Shown here: positions 11,830 to 22,688 of the stretch, piece by piece
How positions within the stretch are numbered: position 1 is the first letter of the stretch
How the letters are laid out: every line of letters begins with the position of its first letter
Origin: Galdieria yellowstonensis
Taxonomy: Eukaryota > Rhodophyta > Bangiophyceae > Galdieriales > Galdieriaceae
Assembly (NCBI GenBank): GCA_026122205.1
Contig: JANCYU010000030.1
Location: 62,001-126,000, forward strand
Reading direction: 5' to 3'
DNA length: 64,000 nt
Program-made: the position numbers and the translations under genes
Notes under the pieces: generated by a model
Databases searched by the model: none
What the model saw: only the letters and a program-made list of their open reading frames with translations
What the model was told of the DNA's origin: nothing

Positions 11830-12579
11830 ATGGACTCGTTGTCCATACAAAGACAACTTTCCTTCGTAGGCAGTCTTCAAATCCGTTGGTTGCTCTCTAA
11901 GTTGGAATGGTTGGATAGGAATACTTTATATGGTCTTCGAACTACGGTTCTCACCACAGATGAGACACTAGTGAAATATAGTGATCAACTAAGGCCTTTA
12001 ATGACAAGGTCTTTGTCCGCACATACTGCAGACCAAGATTCTTTGACTCGACAACTTTGGCACAACTGCTATGAATTGCTACTACAAGACACGTCGGGAA
12101 ATAGTGACCTTGTTTTCATTTATTTGAAGAATATGCCTAATCACGTAATTCTCCGTGTTGCAGATACAGTAATAGGAATGCTACTTTCTGTTCCTGGAGA
12201 AGTTCCATTCCTCGGTATTTTAGGTTTCGATCCCACTTGGAAAAAGCGTTTTGAGGATTTGCTTCCTTGTCAAGGTGAATCCACTTCATTTATACCACGA
12301 CAAAGTTTTCAGTCTATTGATGATCATATCTTGGAGAAAGAATGGTAAAGTCTACACTTTTTTATAACAGCTAAATAGTGAAAATGTACTAGTTTTGATC
12401 ACCATAATACACATTTGTGGTCTTCCTTCTTTAAAGAAGGTTTTACAAGACGAGATAATTGTTGTCGTTTTTTACCGGAAGAATGTCTCTCACTTGGATG
12501 TAATCGAGTTGTCTTGGCAGAACATCTTGTGTATGAATTAGCTTTTTTATTAGAAAAAGTTCCCAAATATGGTTCGTGA
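11830..12579 (+). CDS. Unrecognised 233-residue protein
   Basis: Two exons, 11830-12344 and 12393-12579, join with phase 2 (TG|T, Cys). The second exon reads as a compact protein rich in Cys and Phe with a conserved-looking end (CNRVVLAEHLVYELAFLLEKVP). The first exon contains LSVPGEVPFLGILGFDPTWKKRFEDLLP. I see no signal peptide, transmembrane helix or catalytic motif and do not recognise the family. The frame is open upstream from about 11758 without an ATG, so the true start may lie in an upstream exon. The gene is divergent from the zinc transporter and followed closely by the peroxiredoxin. Confidence 0.6.
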
Positions 12580-12699
12580 TTCAATATATGACACGTATTT
12601 CCTATAGCCTCGTTTTGCATTGCGGTGTGATTCGCAAAACTCCGCAAAAATCTCGTTCCGAGTTGTGCGTGTTGGTTGGTGGTAGTAGAGACGCATTCG

Positions 12700-13480
12700 A
12701 TGACTTGTGGTTTTGTTTGTGGAGCTCTACATTCTTGGAGTTTTGCAGTGCACAATAGACAAAGAAAAGTTTCCGTATGTAAAAGTCAAACTACGACGTT
12801 CCTATCTGGATCAAAGCAGGTCCACCTGCGAGCGAATATTTTCCAGAAGACAAGTACTCCAAAAGGGGAAAGGTAAGCAAGACCTTGTCCATAGTGTTAT
12901 CGTAAATTGCTCACCTTACATACAGAGGAAGCTTGGTGATGATTATTTCCAACGGATCAAGGTTCCCTGAGGATGTTACTTTTACAACCTTGCAAGATGG
13001 TCAAGTAAAGGTAAGACTTTGTTCCAAGGCTTCGCACGAAAGGGGTTTATTCCTACTGGATAGGAAATGAAAGCTTCAGAAATTTTCAACGGGAAGAAAG
13101 TAGTTATATTTGGTGTTCCAGGAGCCTTTACTCCTTCTTGTTCCGACAAGCATCTCCCGGGGTTTGCAGAAAATCTCGAGAAGTTCAAGGAAAAGGGAAT
13201 AGATACAGTAGTTTGTTTAGCAGCTAACGATCCATATGTGATGAACGCTTGGGCGAAACAAAAAGGAGTGGAAGGAAAAATCTTGATGCTCTCAGATGGT
13301 AACGGCGCTGTATTGGAAGAGTTGGGTTTGAGTGTAAACACTGGGAATTTTGGAGGAAAGCGTGCGAGACGGTTCTCTGCATATGTGGAGAATGGAGTTG
13401 TCAAGAACCTCAACTTGGAGAGTGGCACAGCTTTTACCGAAGTTTCGGCAGCGGAACGAGTGCTCAGTCAACTTGAATAA
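12700..13480 (+). CDS. Type II (Prx5-like) peroxiredoxin with organellar leader
   Basis: Atypical 2-Cys thiol peroxidase reducing H2O2 and alkyl hydroperoxides. Exons 12700-12872, 12926-13010 and 13064-13480 give 224 residues. The catalytic signature is PGAFTPSCSDKHLPGF, with the peroxidatic Cys inside FTPSC; the C-terminal half contains GKRARRFSAYVENG. The first exon (about 58 residues, starting MTCGFVCGALHSW) is basic and Ser/Thr-rich. It is joined by a phase 2 intron and looks like a plastid or mitochondrial transit peptide, placing the enzyme in an organelle (inference). ATG 12700 is the first true ATG of the exon; further upstream only TTG occurs in frame. Confidence 0.93.
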
Positions 13481-13552
13481 ATCCAATTTGGGGAAAATAA
13501 AGCCAAGTTTTCCTTTTGGACGAAATGGCGCCTTTTTGGGGTTTGGTTTGAA

Positions 13553-14069
13553 ATGTGGTTTGCTCCTTCTCGGGAAGCTACAAACAGTTTTGAGGCTCTA
13601 TATACCAAGCAAAAGACTCAAAAACATAAGAAATGGAAGGACGGAAGTATACAGGTTGAATATGATGAAAGAAGCTCGTCTTCTTGTAGGAATAGAGTGA
13701 AACTATTTGACGAAGACGGCACTTTAATATATACGAGTTCCCTGCCTTGTAAGTCCATTGTTACTGGAGACGACTTGGAGACGGACCAGTAAGTATCGTT
13801 GGAAGTAATACTCCCACATATGTTCAAATGATAGAAGATATTTGATCCAAGTACTCGAACCTATGCCTTGCGAAGGAGACGAGGTTATTGAACAAGAGAA
13901 GAAACAGTGTGAAGAGAAACATCTTGAGCCAAACATTTCCAAGAAGAGAAAACGAGCTTTTGCAATTCATCATCAACAACCAACGACAAGTGTTGACCAA
14001 AGTGTGAAAACTCAAGTCCATTATTCTGGACGAACCAACGAAGAAATAATACGTTTATTATCCGAGTAA
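13553..14069 (+). CDS. Stand-alone DUF2439 (ZGRF1/Mte1 N-terminal) protein
   Basis: Exons 13553-13788 and 13835-14069 give 156 residues. The N-terminal domain YTKQKTQKHKKWKDGS, KLFDEDGTLIYTS and GDDLETDQRYLIQV matches the DUF2439 domain found in ZGRF1, fission-yeast Dbl2 and yeast Mte1, which regulate recombination helicases (family knowledge). The remainder is acidic/basic low complexity with a possible nuclear signal (SKKRKR) and ends with GRTNEEIIRLLSE, reminiscent of the short helicase-binding tail. There is no helicase or GRF zinc finger here, as in yeast Mte1. It lies 70 bp after the peroxiredoxin stop. Confidence 0.75.
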
Positions 14070-14274
14070 GAAGAGCTACTTCATATGTTGCTTTTAAGCT
14101 TGCAACACTTGGACATAAGCTTACTACTAGGCAACTTATGAAGCAGGAGAGTTTGGTTTCGTTTGCGTCAAGCAAACCTAGGTCTTGTTGAAAACTAACT
14201 TTTGCCAACATGTTAGAACTTGAACCAGCAATACTTTTCAAAACAAAGTTTCGACTTGGACAGTTGACCTTCGT

Positions 14275-14631
14275 TTAGCCACTGCCTTCCTCACTCGAAC
14301 GGGAACTTGACGTGACGCCAAATAAACCAAGTAGGTTTTCCTTCCACCTTTGATATTTTTCTGCTCTCTTTCGAGCCTTTTCTTCTTTCATCTTGTACAA
14401 CTCTTCCAAATTTCTAGGTTTTATTTCTTGCAATTCTCTCCAGTATTCTTCACTCATGGGTCTTTCTTTGTTCCTTTCTTGAGCAATAAAAGCTTCTTCC
14501 TTAGCAGCATAAACTGCACTATTCTTATGGTCAGAATAAAGCAGCCAACCACCATAAAAAGAACCTCCAAGAAAAACTATCCACTGAAACAGACGATATT
14601 CGCCTTCCGTCAAAACACTCGAAAGTTTCAT
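14275..14631 (-). CDS. Small single-pass membrane protein, unknown
   Basis: Intronless 118-residue ORF. One hydrophobic segment at about residues 14-31 (FQWIVFLGGSFYGGWLLY) follows a short polar N-terminus. A charged, helical tail rich in Lys/Glu (residues 60-105) may form a coiled coil, and the protein ends in a Ser-rich stretch. Topology and size recall small inner-membrane subunits of mitochondrial complexes, but no family is recognised. Its ATG lies 48 bp from the divergent glucosidase I ATG, a spacing typical of real pairs in this window. Confidence 0.6.
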   Translation of the reverse strand: MKLSSVLTEGEYRLFQWIVFLGGSFYGGWLLYSDHKNSAVYAAKEEAFIAQERNKERPMSEEYWRELQEIKPRNLEELYKMKEEKARKRAEKYQRWKENLLGLFGVTSSSRSSEEGSG

Positions 14632-14679
14632 TCTTCTACAAAACGAATATCCTCGGCATTGTCTTTTTGGTGAACGCGA

Positions 14680-17423
14680 ATGACGAGCAAGTCGAAATGG
14701 ATAGCGTTGTTGTGTTGTTTCTGCATAAACTTTTCTTTCGTTGCAAGTTCTACTTCATTGGTGAATGAGACGCAGCTGGATCTATGGGGTACTTTTCGAC
14801 CTCAAACTTACTTTGGAATGCGCGCAAAAGTTCCCGACTCGCTTCAGTTTGGGTTTACTTGGTTCATAGCTTCCAAAAATGACGACTATGATCGAATACG
14901 GTAAGATCGTTCTATAAGTTCTGTCCTTGTTGTCGAACATTTCCATAGAAATTATGTAAGTAATGGGGAAGATGGTGTTTCTTTGTTCAGTTGGCTTGTG
15001 CACGATGGTAGAGACTATGGACACGAAATTGTAGAAGAAGAACGAAATGGCATTCGAATTCATTTTGAATGGGTTAAAGACTCACAAGTTGGCATCGGTA
15101 TTCGAGTGAAAGGAGAAAGTCTTTTGGAAGAGTCGATGAGTGGGCAAGGTCACTTGATCAGCTTGTTGCCCTATTTATTTGTTTCAAGTGATGAGTCATT
15201 ATCAGAGCGCTTGAAACAATCTCGTAGTGAAGGCGCGAAATCGACATCTAGTGACGAATCGTTAGGATTCATTCGACAATGGGACCAAAGTTTCGCACCT
15301 CATGGAGACTTTCAGTCCGATGTTCATTGGACAGGCTATACCAAGGCCAATGGACCTTTCTATGCCTTGTTGAAACAACCAAAGAATGGATTGCCTCAAA
15401 TGGCTCGAGTCTCAAGGAGAACAAAGTTGAGAAAAGGAATGAGCTCAGTACCTTCGCAAGATTTGTCCCATTCTCGTTCCATATCTTTATCTCTACCACA
15501 GACAGAATCTTGGAAGTATGAAGCTGCAATAAAGACTCTCCTAGATGAGTTTAAAAGGCTTCGAGACAAGGAAGATATTCAAGATGAATTGGACGATGAG
15601 GAACAAATATCTCGGACAAGTTTTGTTCCGTTACTCAAGGAGCATCGGGATGATAAGGCGAGTTTGAGCATAACACAGCGCGTTCTTCAAGTTCCATTTG
15701 AACTCGAATTTGTTTTTATTCCAACAGAAACTCAAATAGATGGCAGTGAGGAATGGTTATCAGAAAAGGTTTCTGCTCTAACAGGACAGAAACTGACAGA
15801 AAAGTTTCTGGAGAAGAGAGAGGCTTTTGAAAGAAACTTTCAAACAACTTATCAACTGGATAAGAAAGGTCTTCCTTTGGAATTCTGCCAAGTTGCTCAA
15901 TATGCTCTATCGAATATGTTGGGTGGCATTGGCTTCTTTCATGGAAGGTAAGAAAGTGACTATTTGGCATCTTTGTATATTCTCAACTGCTTTAGTACAA
16001 TTTTAAGTCAACCTCTCTCACATTCCCGTCAAGCATCAGATGAACTTTATGATGTGATTCTTCCAAGTGTATCTCTTTTAACTGCAACTCCTTCTCGTAA
16101 TTCCTTTGCTCGAGGCTTTTTATGGGACGAAGGATTTCATCAGCTGCTTGTTGCATCCTGGGATCCTTTGCTTTCTTTAGAATGTCTGTCCTATTGGCTT
16201 TCAAGTGGCACCTCTACTGGTTGGATTCCAAGAGAACAGGTATTTCGAGTATTTACTTACAGTGTTCGATTATATATGACGTTGGAAACAAGGCACTTGG
16301 AGATGAAATTCGTAATCTTTTCCCGTTGCATGTCCGAGAATTTATTATGCAAGATCCCAAAATAGCAAATCCTCCTACCTTGATCTTGCCCTTAAGAAAG
16401 TTGGTAAGAGAACTGCAGTCGAAGGAGAAGAGCATACAAGAAAACTCGCATTCTCATTTTACACAATTTTTGTCTTCCATGAATTGTGGTCATTCTCTGT
16501 GGAAAGACCTTTCACGACGTTTGCGGCAAGTATTATCGTGGCTGGAGAATACACAAGTTTCCTATTCATCTAGTGGCGATTGGAATGGTTTTCGATGGTT
16601 GGGTCGAGACATCTCTAAAGTTGGTTCCCGTGGGAATATGCCTTTGACATTTGCTTCTGGCATAGATGATTATCCCAGGGCATTGGTAAGTCGAATATTC
16701 ATAAAGGGATATCAAGTTGATTGGGAGTTTTAAAAGGTTCCAAACGATGGAGAAAGACATTTGGATCTTCATTGTTGGATGACTTGGGCATGGAATGCAA
16801 CCAAAGATATTCTTGAGTGTGCAGATGAGGAGACTAACAGTGTGAGCCACAAGGTCCAACGACTTGTTTCTCTCTTGGAGCCGTTGCATCATTCTTCTTC
16901 TCATTCACTGGGTAATAGAGAATCAGGAAATAGCCTGCTTTGTGACTTTGATGGACAAGGAAAGAGTATATGTCACGAAGGGTATTTGACACTTTATCCT
17001 TTGGCTCTTGGTTTGCTACCTGTGGATTCACCTTATGTCGATAGCATTCTCAAACTAATGAGTGATGATAACAAATTGCATTCCAAGTATGGCTTGCGTT
17101 CCTTGTCGAAAAGTGATCCATATTATCAACAAGGTGATGGATATTGGACGGGTCCTATTTGGATTCCCTTTAATTATTTGGTTTTAGCATCTCTTCATGA
17201 AGTTTATATGAAACAAGGGCCTTTTAAGGAAACAGCAAAGAATTTGTATTCAACCATTCGAGAAGAGTTGCTTTCCAACGTAGTCAAGGAATATCAAAGA
17301 ACGGGTTTCTTTTGGGAACAATATTCGGATGTCGATGGACGTGGTCAAAGAACGAGAGGCTTCAGTGGATGGTCTTCATTGATCCTTTTGATAATGGCAG
17401 AAGACTATAGTGGAATTTTTTGA
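14680..17423 (+). CDS. MOGS: Mannosyl-oligosaccharide glucosidase (glucosidase I, GH63)
   Basis: ER enzyme removing the outermost alpha-1,2-glucose from the Glc3Man9GlcNAc2 N-glycan after transfer to protein. Exons 14680-14900, 14949-15947, 15996-16239, 16293-16685 and 16737-17423 give 847 residues. Seen: an N-terminal signal or anchor (WIALLCCFCINFSFVAS), FRPQTYFGMRAK, LLGG-type segment MLGGIGFFHG, the catalytic region RGFLWDEGFHQLL, NPPTLILPL, SGIDDYPRA, and the C-terminal GFFWEQYSDVDGRGQRTRGFSGW with the second acidic residue. All introns are about 48-53 nt. With MPDU1 elsewhere in the window it shows a standard dolichol-linked N-glycosylation pathway. Confidence 0.95.
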
Positions 17424-17743
17424 AAAGTTTTTACACGTGTCAATAACAACAGGATGACCAAGGAAAGTCTTACAAGTTGCCATTGACACCATAAAATTTT
17501 TCCTGTAGCATTACAGTCGGATTCTTTTCCACCCTGCTTTTGAGGATATGCCAGCAATTCACTTTTATGGCTCTAGTGTTCTCACCCATTACTATGATCG
17601 TTTATCTGTCTATCTTTGTGTGCCGTATCGAGAAGGAACGTCTGTTGCATTTCCCAACATCGCAGTCGGCGGTGGAAGCGTCTCGATGCAACATTTGCAG
17701 TTAAATCGCGTGGACATGACAAACGTTTCGATTATTTGTCATT
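17424..17743. other. Intergenic spacer, nothing convincing
   Basis: About 320 bp between the glucosidase I stop and the aldo-keto reductase ATG. An open frame from 17548 runs into the reductase in another frame and has no recognisable content. It presumably holds the 3' end of one gene and the promoter of the next. Confidence 0.5.
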
Positions 17744-18821
17744 ATGGCGACGCCTGCTGCTGTCCTAAATACTGGTGCAAAGATACCACTTGTTGGTTTT
17801 GGAACATGGAAAGCAGAACCTGGACGTGTTGGGGAAGCAGTTCGTACTGCCTTGGAAGTGGGATATCGTCACATAGACTGTGCTGCAGTATATGGCAATG
17901 AGAAGGAAATCGGTCAAGTTTTCAAGGATGTTTTCTCCAGTGGGAAGATTAAAAGAAGTGATGTCTTCATCACTTCAAAACTGTGGAATACATGTCACAA
18001 GAAAGAACACGTTATTGAAGCCTGTAAGCAAACTTTAAAAGATCTTCAGTTGGACTATCTAGACCTCTATTTGATAGTAAGTCTTTCCTTTCTGTGTATA
18101 CGCTGTGTACTTAGTTTGTGTAGCACTGGCCTTGTGCTTTTGAGTTTGCTGGTTTACCGATAACTGAAGAGAATACTATTCCAAAGAACGACAAGGGTGA
18201 AATTGCTTTTGCAAAGGTTCCCCTGCAAGAAACTTGGAAAGCCATGGAAGATTTGAAAAAACAAGGTCTAGTAAAAGCTATTGGAGTATCGAACTATCGA
18301 ATTGTTGAGTTGCTTGATTTGCTCAGCTATTGTGAGGTATGTAAATATGTTATTGTTGGAATATTTTTCTCATTGGTTTTTAGATTGTTCCTGCAGTAAA
18401 CCAAATTGAAGCCCATCCTTATAATCAAAGAAAGGACTTGAAAGAGTTTTGTGAAAGTAGAGGAATTCATGTGACTGCATATTCTCCTTTGGGTAGTGGA
18501 AAGGAAGGACCTCTTCAAGACTCTGTGGTTCGTTCCATTTCTGAGAAACTTGGGAAGACGCCTGCACAGATATTGTTAGCGTGGGGTTTGCAGAGAGGAA
18601 CCTCAGTTATTCCAAAGAGGTAGGTGGAGAGATATTAGTTGTGTTCCTATTGTTCACAAATGGTTTTGCAAAAACATAGTGTTACACCTACTCGTATCAA
18701 GGAAAACTTTGAGTGTACCTTTAAATTGGATCCACAAGTTGTCCAACAAATTGACCAACTGGAAAGAGGACAGATGGTTTGTGATATGCGAGAATATTGG
18801 GGTTTCCCGATCGATGCGTAG
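17744..18821 (+). CDS. Aldo-keto reductase (AKR4/AKR2-like)
   Basis: NADPH-dependent carbonyl/aldose reductase. Exons 17744-18076, 18124-18336, 18384-18619 and 18680-18821 give 307 residues. The catalytic tetrad is present: Asp in HIDCAAVYGNE, the following Tyr, Lys in ITSKLW, and His in LIHWP. The cofactor segment GVSNYRI, the NQIEAHPY sheet, AYSPLGSG and SVTPTRIKENF (binding the 2'-phosphate of NADPH) are intact. No leader is seen, so the protein is likely cytosolic. Galdieria-type algae use such reductases in polyol and sugar metabolism; the exact substrate cannot be told from sequence. Confidence 0.93.
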
Positions 18822-19011
18822 ACAAGTTGGTGTTTTTTTTGTGGTGTGAAATAAACCGTTTTGGCATGTGAAGAGGGAAAAGATAATTTTATGGGCCCAA
18901 CGATGGACTGCTCCACAGGCTGCCACGTGTTCTCAGAATGTCCCTCCTTGAAGTGGAAGGCGGTCCTTGAAGATCGGTGCGTTCCTGTTGCCTTGAGACG
19001 CCTGGTCGGTC

Positions 19012-19992
19012 ATGGAACGTCTCTCACCTATATTTACCACGTCCCCTCGCACTATAAACAGAGAAGTGGACCACTGGCTCAGCAACTTGAGCGAAGTTGA
19101 AAGAGTTATCGACTCCATAGAGCCAAAATTGGTTGCTACAAACACAAAGTGGAAGAGTGAGTCCGCCCAAGCCCTTGTGGAAATATCTAACGATATTTTG
19201 TCAGACATTGCTCTGCACAATAAAGAAACTTCGGTAGAACTGTGTCAAGTGTTTGACAAAGCGGACCAACATTATGAAGTTCTGTTGGAGGCCATGAATG
19301 TTGCGAAAAAGTTTGAGAGTACTCAGCAAGAATTTTCAAGAGTATGTTGGGATACGATGTATTTCTTCATTTTCGTTTTATCTTACCTCTCGTTATAGAA
19401 CGACCCAGTGACTCAGCGAGTATTGCTTTTACTGCGAAAGTATCGCGAAGAAATACAGGCTTTACGAAGAGAATGTAAGGAAAGAGAAAGAATAAGAGAA
19501 CGTTATGATCACTACAGGGTAAAACTGGATGGGTTGGAAAAGAAAGGAAAGGATATCGAGCGTATTCAGAGAAATCAACAGAAGCTGAAAGATTCAGAGG
19601 AAGCATATGAGTCGATAACCCAAGAACTTGTTACAAAGATGGAACGTTGCTGGAAGAAACATGTTGCTATCTTTGCAGAATGTGCCATCTGTTTGTGGAA
19701 TATTCAGTTTCGTATGATATCGGAATTATCGCGATTATCGCAGCCTTTACGTCCATATAGAGATCAATATTGTGAAGCAATCAACATTGACAACTCTTCG
19801 ACTATGGATAGCAAATACGAAGGCAACGAGTCCACCAACCATATCGAGGCTTTATTACAAAAAAGCCAAATCGATGATTCCGTTCAAGAAGAAAAGGAAC
19901 AGGAAGGGTCGTCTACGATGCTGGAGAAACAATTCGCAGAGGAACCTTCTTCCACTCCACCATATCAAACAGCCAAATCAGCCATAGCATAG
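19012..19992 (+). CDS. BAR-like coiled-coil protein, first of a tandem pair
   Basis: Exons 19012-19341 and 19399-19992 give 307 residues. The first 220 residues are predicted long helices with the heptad pattern and charge distribution of a BAR domain. It shares a region with the next gene: RERYDHYRVKLDGLEKKGKDIERIQRNQQKLKDSEEAY here against a similar RREYDLYVEKVENL and QERLERNRKKLSDAKARF there. BAR domains dimerise and sense or bend membranes in endocytosis. The C-terminal 80 residues are acidic, Ser/Gln-rich and have no domain. The call rests on the helical pattern and paralogy, since BAR domains have weak motifs. Confidence 0.7.
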
Positions 19993-20157
19993 TTGGGTAT
20001 GTCTTGTCAACAACTTGTGTAGTTTCTTGGGATAAAATTTCAAAACTGTTGCACTCGTCCAGAAAAGAGTTGGGAAAATCCTTTCAATTGCCCAAAACTT
20101 GTTTTGGCATTATTTGGCGCAAGTTGTAGAACACTGCGTTCCAGAAGCACACAACTC

Positions 20158-21604
20158 ATGTTTCACAAGACCAAGTTATTTTTTCGTGAAGCAAAAGAAA
20201 GCGTTTCGAAAACCGAAGACAGGTCCGTAGCCTCTTATAAGGTACAACTTTGGAAGGATAGACTTGCGGAAGTACAACGAGTTGTGAACACCATCGAAGA
20301 CAAGATGGTGACTTGTTTTCACCAGTGGAATGGTTTGTAGTTTTTTGCACGTTTTAATTGTTTCTTACCAAAATTTTACTTGTAGAACTTGCTGGCAGGT
20401 TGAAGCACGTTTGTGACAATGTTCACGAAGTCTTTGACTCATCTTCGCAACAATATTCAACCGTACTTTATTCCGTTAATTCCGCAGACGCTTTTTTTGA
20501 AGCAGTCAAGAATCTTAGCAAGGTATTTTGTGTTTTGCATGCTTTTATCGTTATTTGCTTAGTATTCGTTCATATAGCCTGAAAACTTGTCTAACCTGAT
20601 CCAGCAGTTGCGAATTTATGACCAAAAGATAAAAGAACTCAAACAGTATGAAAGGAGACGTGATTCTTGTAGAAGAGAGTACGATTTGTATGTTGAAAAA
20701 GTGGAAAATCTTTCACACTCCGGGAAACAACAAGAGCGACTCGAGAGAAATAGAAAGAAGCTATCTGACGCCAAGGCGCGTTTTATACAAGCGACTAGAG
20801 AGTATATTGTGCGCATGAAGGAAATTTATAGGGAGCACCCCCTTCTCTTACACTGTGCTCTTATTGCTGTGAGTCATGTAAATATCACTATGTGCATAAT
20901 CTAACTTGTGTCTATGCATTGGTTAGTTTTGGAATGTCAATATGCAGATTGCAGATGCGCTGAATGAGAACCTTGAGCCACTTCGTTCGTTGGTCTCGTC
21001 CAATTTGTATTTTGTCAAAACCCTAGACTTGAGACTGACAGCTGTTCAAGTAAATGATCCTAGTGATGATGAACTTGACGTGGAGACAAACTATCAAAAA
21101 GACGAAAAGCCAAAGCAAAGTCGAGAGTCAGTCCCTGAAAACAATCAAAATGCTCTAGTAGTATCTCCACAAGCGGACTTACCTCCTGGATGGGAGAGAA
21201 GATATGAACCAAACCTTGGACGCTATTATTATGTGGACCATAACACGAGGACAACCTCTTGGTTTCCCCCAACGGCACATAATGAGACGACATCAAAAAG
21301 CGAAACGCATTCCAATGAAGAAAATGCGAATAATTATAGTCATAACAATACAGCGAATGAAGGACTTTCAACCAATGGAACGTATTCATCGCAAGTGCCC
21401 ACGTATAGCGCATATCCCAACTATAACGAAGGAGTTTCGGATAATTTATATGCAAATAGTAATACGTACAATAACGTATCTCAGAATTATAATCCTCCAT
21501 ATATGTTTTATTCAGGTTTGCCTTCAAGAAGAACATGGAATGATACCAGAGATGATGAGGACGATCCTCTGGCAAGAGCGTTGGAAGCTCAGTACAGAGG
21601 CTGA
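20158..21604 (+). CDS. BAR-like plus WW-domain protein
   Basis: Exons 20158-20332, 20386-20522, 20578-20868 and 20927-21604 give 426 residues. Residues 1-250 form a BAR-like helical region. A WW domain follows (LPPGWERRYEP then GRYYYVDHNTRTTSW), with both tryptophans, the YYV strand and the terminal PP in place. The tail is Asn/Ser/Tyr-rich (repeated NYN, NTYNN), low complexity, and ends LARALEAQYRG. WW domains bind Pro-rich ligands, so the protein may link a curved membrane to a PPxY partner (inference). It sits 165 bp after its paralogue, which lacks the WW domain. Confidence 0.75.
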
Positions 21605-21848
21605 CAATAATTTATATTGGAAATATTTCTTTGCAAGTCGGCTCACTTCAAGTTATGTATGTAAGACTACTTCTTAGTCGGCTTTTTCTATGGTGTAGAT
21701 AGAAAACGTTCAAATGGTTATCTGATATAACGGTACATTGCAAGCCAATATTTCTAGGAAAGTTTTTGAAGACGTGTTTTGACTTGTATAAAGACTTGTT
21801 TAAAAATGGCTGTTTTTCAAATGATGCGGCAGATTATGTGCTTGACGG

Positions 21849-22655
21849 ATGACTCCACGGTTGTGTCTTTACTTGACGACTCCTTGTTGTCATTGTTTTC
21901 ATTTACAAAAGTCTCTCTTACAGCTAAAGAAGAGCATTCCAAGTATCACAAAACATAGTAACCTCAAGTCAGGTTACACAACCGGTAATATTCGTAAAGC
22001 AAAAGTACGTATGGATCAAGTTTCTTCACAACAGCCAATCCGCGTGGTTTTCTTTGACGTAATGGATACGTTGGTGAAGGACCCGTTTCACCAAGGAATG
22101 TACAAAGTATTTGGTTTTCAAAGTTTTGAAGAGTTTGTGAATGCAACGGATAGCCAAACTTGGTTGGATTTTGAACTGGGTAAACTCAACGAAGAGCAAG
22201 TAGCACAAAACTTTTTCAAGTCTGCAACTCTTGCGACACAGTTTGATTGGAAACTTTTGAAGGAGTTTTTGTGGGATCACTATGTTTGGATGGAAGGCGT
22301 CGAATTCGTGTTAAAGGCTCTTCAAGAAGGCCAAAAAACCGTTCAGTTTCATGTTCTGTCCAACTACCCTCCGTTGTACAAAATGATTGAAGAAAAACTA
22401 CAAATATCCAAGTATGTAAAATGGTCTTTTGTAAGTTGTGACATAGGACTTCGCAAACCAGATTGGAAGATATTTCAGTTTGCTGTAGAGACACTCGGAG
22501 TGTCGCCACAATGTTGCTTATTTGTCGATGATCGAAAAGTGAACTGTGATGCAGCGAAACAACTTGGCTTCCATACTATTCATTTTCAAGACTCCCAAAA
22601 GCTCAAGAAACAATTGACAACTTATTTCCAGTGGTTAAACTGTCATGAAATTTAG
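21849..22655 (+). CDS. HAD-superfamily hydrolase with plastid-like leader
   Basis: Intronless, 268 residues. HAD motif I is FFDVMDTLV (two catalytic Asp, though in DVMDT form), motif II is the Ser in HVLSNYPP, the motif III Lys is in GLRKPDWKIF, and motif IV is FVDDRKVNCDAA. The C1-type cap between motifs I and II suits a small-molecule phosphatase. The first 55 residues are basic and hydroxylated with Cys-rich start MTPRLCLYLTTPCC, consistent with an organellar transit peptide. Substrate is unknown. Confidence 0.85.
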   Translation: MTPRLCLYLTTPCCHCFHLQKSLLQLKKSIPSITKHSNLKSGYTTGNIRKAKVRMDQVSSQQPIRVVFFDVMDTLVKDPFHQGMYKVFGFQSFEEFVNATDSQTWLDFELGKLNEEQVAQNFFKSATLATQFDWKLLKEFLWDHYVWMEGVEFVLKALQEGQKTVQFHVLSNYPPLYKMIEEKLQISKYVKWSFVSCDIGLRKPDWKIFQFAVETLGVSPQCCLFVDDRKVNCDAAKQLGFHTIHFQDSQKLKKQLTTYFQWLNCHEI

Positions 22656-22688
22656 CAACTGGCCTCTATGGAAACTCTTTCCTATTAA

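Noticed and set aside
12399..12755. 118-codon minus-strand ORF
   Set aside because: It lies opposite the second exon of the 11830 gene and the start of the peroxiredoxin, both of which have better coding support; no recognisable content.
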